Source: Paulinella micropora
Lineage: Eukaryota > Cercozoa > Imbricatea > Euglyphida
Assembly: GCA_009731375.1 (NCBI GenBank)
Contig: BJOX01000088.1
Span: forward strand, 726,183 to 751,067
Direction: 5' to 3'
Length of the DNA: 24,885 nucleotides
Shown here: positions 21,372 to 24,885 of the stretch, in pieces
Numbering within the stretch: position 1 is the first letter of the stretch
Layout: each line of letters begins with the position of its first letter
Notes under the pieces: generated by a model
What the model was told of the DNA's origin: nothing
Database searches by the model: none
The model's input: only the letters and a program-made list of their open reading frames with translations
Made by a program: the position numbers and the translations under genes

Positions 21372-21588
21372 GTCATAAAACAGTTACTACTTAGTCACAA
21401 GTATTAGTGTCAGTGACTGAAATGCATACAACTTACATCTGAATGTTTGGAAAACTCATGAATATTAATGAAAATTCAAAATCGTATTAATACAAATGTT
21501 TTACAATAAATTAGACTTAAAATGTTTTAATATTAATCATACTTGTAGCATGAACGAAATGTAGATACATCTTCATGCCTCCTCCTGT
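21372..21588 (+). repeat. Left arm of a large inverted repeat
   Basis: AT-rich segment (GTCATAAAACAGTTACTACT to ATACATCTTCATGCC) that is the near-exact reverse complement of 24673–24885, with small indels. It borders the CTC/CCT triplet tract at 21589–21625, just as the right arm borders AGGAGG. Confidence 0.93.
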
Positions 21589-21965
21589 TCCTCCTCCTCC
21601 TCTTACTCCTCCTCCTCCTCCTCCTNNNNNNNNNNNNNNNNNNNNNNNNNNNNNNNNNNNNNNNNNNNNNNNNNNNNNNNNNNNNNNNNNNNNNNNNNNN
21701 NNNNNNNNNNNNNNNNNNNNNNNNNNNNNNNNNNNNNNNNNNNNNNNNNNNNNNNNNNNNNNNNNNNNNNNNNNNNNNNNNNNNNNNNNNNNNNNNNNNN
21801 NNNNNNNNNNNNNNNNNNNNNNNNNNNNNNNNNNNNNNNNNNNNNNNNNNNNNNNNNNNNNNNNNNNNNNNNNNNNNNNNNNNNNNNNNNNNNNNNNNNN
21901 NNNNNNNNNNNNNNNNNNNNNNNNNNNNNNNNNNNNNNNNNNNNNNNNNNNNNNNNNNNNNNNNN

Positions 21966-22013
<48 letters not shown>

Positions 22014-22124
22014 GTTCTACTACTACTTCTCTACTACTGCTACTACTACTGCTACTGCTGCTGCTACTACTACTGCTACTACTACTACTGCTACTACTAC
22101 TACTAGTACTACTACTAGTACTAG

Positions 22125-22157
<33 letters not shown>

Positions 22158-22196
22158 GACTACTACGACTACTACGACGACTACTGGTACTAGGAA
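21589..22196. repeat. (CTC)n, 340-N gap, (ACT)n
   Basis: CCT/CTC triplets to 21625, gap 21626–21965, then ACT/GCT/CGA triplets to about 22196. These are the left-side equivalents of the AGT triplets in the right half of the inverted repeat. Confidence 0.96.
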
Positions 22197-22631
22197 TGCA
22201 TACATACATACATACATACATACATAAATACATGCATGCATTCATACATATATGCATGCATACATGCATACATACATGCATACATACATACATGCATGCA
22301 TACATGCATACATACACACATACATACATACGTACGTACATACATACGTACGTACGTACACACATACATACATACATACATACATACATACATACATACA
22401 TACATGCGTGCATACATGCATGTGTGCGTACATACATACATACATACATACATACATACATGCATGCATGCATGCATGCATACATACATACATACATACA
22501 TGCATGCATACATGCATACATACATACATACATACATACATACATACATGCATACATACATGCATACATACATACATACATATATATACATACATACATA
22601 CACACATACATACATACATATGCATGCATAC

Positions 22632-22662
<31 letters not shown>

Positions 22663-22745
22663 TGTATGTATGTATGTATGTGTGTATATAATGTACATAT
22701 GTATGTATGTATGTAACATATGTATGTATGTATGTATGTGTGTAC

Positions 22746-22776
<31 letters not shown>

Positions 22777-22794
22777 TGTATACATACATACATA

Positions 22795-22854
<60 letters not shown>

Positions 22855-22862
22855 ATACTACA
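22197..22862. repeat. (ACAT)n turning into (ATGT)n, then (ACT)n
   Basis: ACAT/GCAT/ACGT tetranucleotides run to about 22631 and then switch to ATGT repeats up to about 22786, before a short ATAC run and ACT triplets from about 22797. The switch at ACATATGTATG makes the block self-complementary. Long open frames across it are composition artefacts. 22863–22916 is CACCAC/AGC-rich. Confidence 0.96.
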
Positions 22863-22916
22863 AACACCACCACCGCCAACCAGCAGCAGCACCACCACCA
22901 CCACCACTACTACTAC

Positions 22917-23200
22917 CCAGAGCTGCCCTTGCCTAAAGAAGAAACACAAATTCAAAAGAAATCAGTGCAAACAGAAGCAAAAAGTGGCAAGAGTTGAAAC
23001 AAAACAATACAATTTACCTTTTCCTCGAACCTCCCTCCACAGTGAGTTGCCTTTTCGACATGTCAGTCTAAGAGGAAGAAAGCAAGGAAAAAAATAATAA
23101 ATAAAGACAGTGAACTGCTGCCCTTGGGCAAACACAAAAGCAATAAAAAACAAGAGAATATGTCCAACAAGAACAAAGCAAAAGGACAAACTTCATATGG
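22917..23200 (-). pseudogene. Inverted copy (M1) of the two-exon module, broken
   Basis: Reverse complement of the module also present at 23440–23755 and 23784–24100. Minus-strand exon-like segment 23067–23018 is followed by an 85-nt intron (donor GTAAATTG at 23017, acceptor CTTTAG) and a second segment from 22932 beginning GCAAGGGCAGCTCTG. The first segment has 50 nt where the direct copies have 72 (3-nt and 19-nt losses), so the frame is broken. Product unknown. Confidence 0.7.
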
Positions 23201-23439
23201 GAGATTATGTCGGCAACGATGGGTCAAAAAAAAGTGGGTAAAAACACAATGGTTCACTGTGTTGCAACCGAAGTAGCAACCGGTTTTGGGCGCAACCCAA
23301 AAACGGTTGCAAGGACTAATGCCGAATTTCACTTGACCGTAAATTGCGTACCAAATTTTCGTTGAGTTTGGCGTCCGGACCATATTTTTTGCACCAACCC
23401 TTTTTTGTGACCCATCCGTTTGGGGTCTCCCACATACAG
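23201..23439. repeat. Apex of the inverted repeat with a 14-bp hairpin
   Basis: 23277–23290 (CAACCGGTTTTGGG) pairs with 23296–23309 (CCCAAAAACGGTTG), with one mismatch and a 5-nt loop. Flanking segments remain recognisably inverted: GGGAGA with GATGGGTCAAAAAA on the left matches the reverse complement of TTTTTTGTGACCCATC with TCTCCC on the right. The complementarity thus decays but is continuous from the modules to the apex. Confidence 0.8.
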
Positions 23440-23755
23440 TTTGTAAGTAGCTGTTTGTCCTTTTGCTTTGTTTTTCTTGAACATATTCTCTTGTTTTTTA
23501 TTGCTTTCGTGTTTGCCCAACGGCAGCAGTTCACTGGATTTATTTATTTTTTCCCCCTTGCTTCCTTCCTCTTAGACTGACATGTCGAAAAGGCAACTCC
23601 ATACTGTGGAGGAACGCCGTGCCGACAAAAAGAGGTTCGAGGAAATGGTAAATTGTATTGTTTTGTTTCAATTCTTGCCACTTTTTGCTTCTGTTTGCAC
23701 TGATTTCTTTTGAATTTGTGTTTCTTCTTTAGGCAAGGGCAGCTCTGGGTAGTAG
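23440..23755 (+). repeat. Two-exon module, direct copy 1 (P1)
   Basis: Pyrimidine-rich intron-like sequence ending TTCCTCTTAG is followed by a 72-nt open exon 23576–23647 (TDMSKRQLHTVEERRADKKR, then FEEM). An 85-nt intron 23648–23732 (GTAAATTG to CTTTAG) follows, then a second exon starting ARAALGSSSSGGG at 23733. I do not recognise the product. The coding sequence is basic and helical, followed by poly-Ser encoded by AGT. No start or stop in a full gene context is visible, so it may be a gene fragment carried by the inverted repeat. Confidence 0.6.
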
Positions 23756-23783
23756 TAGCAGTGGTGGTGGTAATGTCTCCCTC

Positions 23784-24083
23784 ATGAAGTTTGTCCTTTT
23801 GCTTTGGTCTGTTGGACATATTCTCTTGTTTTTATTGCTTTCGTGTTTCCGCAATGGCAGCAGTTCACTGTCTTTATTTATTTTTTTCCCCCTTGCTTCC
23901 TTCATCTTAGACTGACATGTCGAAAAGGCAAGTCCATACTGTGGAGGAACGCCGTGCCGACAAAAAGAGATTCAAGGAAAAGGTAAATTGTACTGTTTTG
24001 TTTCAATTCTTGCCACTTTTTGCTTCTGTTTGCAATGATTTCTTTTGAATTTGTGTTTCTTCTTTAGGCAAGGGCAGCTCTGG

Positions 24084-24100
<17 letters not shown>
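23784..24100 (+). repeat. Two-exon module, direct copy 2 (P2)
   Basis: 335 bp downstream of P1 and nearly identical, introns included. Exon 23911–23982 (TDMSKRQVHTVEERRADKKR, then FKEK), intron 23983–24067 (85 nt), second exon from 24068 (ARAALGSSSS) running straight into a long AGT tract. Coding differences from P1 are mostly replacements (L to V, E to K, M to K), giving no sign of purifying selection. Confidence 0.6.
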
Positions 24101-24117
<17 letters not shown>

Positions 24118-24240
24118 CAGTAGCAGCAGCAGTAGTAGTAGTATTAGTAGCAGTAGTAGTAGTAGTACTAACTACTGCTACTACGACTGCTACTACTACT
24201 GCCACTACTACTACTACTACTACTACTAGCAGTGGTAGTT

Positions 24241-24307
<67 letters not shown>

Positions 24308-24672
24308 CAGTAGTAGTAGTAGTAGTACTAACTACTGCTACTACGACTGCTACTACTACTGCCACTACTACTACTACTACTACTACTGTCTTGCTACTAC
24401 TACTACTACTACTACTAGCAGTGGTAGTGGTAGTAGTAGTAGTAGTAGTAGTAGCAAGACAGTAGTACCAGTAATAGGGGTGGTGGTGGTTGGTGGTGAT
24501 GTTGGTAGTAGTAGTAGTAGTAGCAAGACAGTAGTACCAGTAATAGGGGTGGTGGTGGTTGGTGGTGGTGATGTTGCTAGTAGTAGTAGTAGTAGTAGTA
24601 GCTGGTAGCAGTAGCAGTAGCAGCAGCAGCAGGAGTAGTAGTAGTAGTAGTAGTAGTAATAGTAGTAGTAGT
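24088..24672. repeat. Complex AGT/ACT triplet block with internal duplications
   Basis: AGT/AGC triplets alternate with ACT runs. A CTAACTACTGCTACTACGAC block starts at 24168 and again at 24328 (period 160). GCAAGACAGTAGTACCAGTA followed by ATAGGGGTGGTGG starts at 24454 and again at 24523 (period 69). AGT next to ACT can fold back on itself. Any long open frame here is poly-Ser, poly-Val or poly-Thr from the triplets. Confidence 0.93.
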
Positions 24673-24885
24673 AGGAGGAGGCATGAAGATGTAGCTACAT
24701 TTCGTTCATGCTACAAGTATGATTAATATTAAAACATTTTAAGTTTAATTAATTGTAAAACATTTGTATTAATACGATTTTGAGTTTTCATTAATATTCA
24801 TGAATTTTCCAAACATTCAGATGTAAGTTGTATGTATTTCAGTCACTGACACTAATACTTGTGACTAAGTAGTAACTTTTATGAC
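24673..24885 (-). repeat. Right arm of the large inverted repeat
   Basis: AGGAGGAGGCATGAAGATGT onward is the reverse complement of 21372–21588 and continues to the window end (TAGTAACTTTTATGAC). The arm is cut by the window edge, so the repeat probably extends further. Confidence 0.93.

Noticed and set aside
21517-22955. Very long open frames of Tyr-Ile-His-Thr and Met-Tyr-Val-Cys repeats on both strands
   Set aside because: Translation of ACAT/ATGT tetranucleotide repeats, open on both strands and crossing a gap.

Overview
The window is a fragment of a eukaryotic nuclear genome, most likely from an alga or another protist. Three spliced genes are visible, each with many short exons (about 45–140 nt), and their introns are packed with simple repeats. 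No bacterial-style operon, rRNA gene or CRISPR is present. Nine runs of N interrupt the sequence, mostly next to homopolymers or microsatellites. I cannot name the species.

Layout. 1–5375 is a satellite array of eleven 493-bp units that are practically identical. The first unit carries an in-place 95-bp inversion. A short gap follows, then a clearly older, diverged copy (5391–5843) ending in an (ATT)n tail, and a tRNA-like sequence with an encoded CCA (5908–5981). 6282–8510 (minus strand) holds the N-terminal third of a transketolase-family enzyme, rebuilt from nine small exons. Its last visible exon ends at a splice donor that faces the satellite, so the array probably lies inside, or has displaced, the rest of this gene. 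8618–10540 is a long GATA/GA microsatellite block with a gap and an AT-rich stretch.

10959–13369 (plus) encodes a protein with one ACT domain, acidic Gly/Glu repeats, a Ser/Pro-rich linker and a helical C-terminal tail of unknown function. 14388–18687 (plus) encodes a dual-specificity protein phosphatase. Its HCxxGxSRS active-site loop is split by an intron, and it has a basic, Gln-containing C-terminal extension. The three genes show no obvious shared pathway; transketolase and the ACT gene are divergently oriented.

18688–20600 contains no recognisable gene. 20605–21350 is a four-copy tandem repeat of about 200 bp. From 21372 to the window end lies a large inverted repeat (fold-back structure). 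Its outer AT-rich arms (21372–21588 and 24673–24885) are reverse complements. Its interior holds three copies of an exon–intron–exon module, one inverted and two direct, each with an 85-nt GT–AG intron and each running into AGT/ACT triplet repeats. A hairpin at 23277–23309 marks the apex. This fold-back structure is the best candidate for an undescribed element.

All gene identities come from reading translated exons by eye. Exon joins were chosen so that GT–AG borders, reading phase and family resemblance agree.
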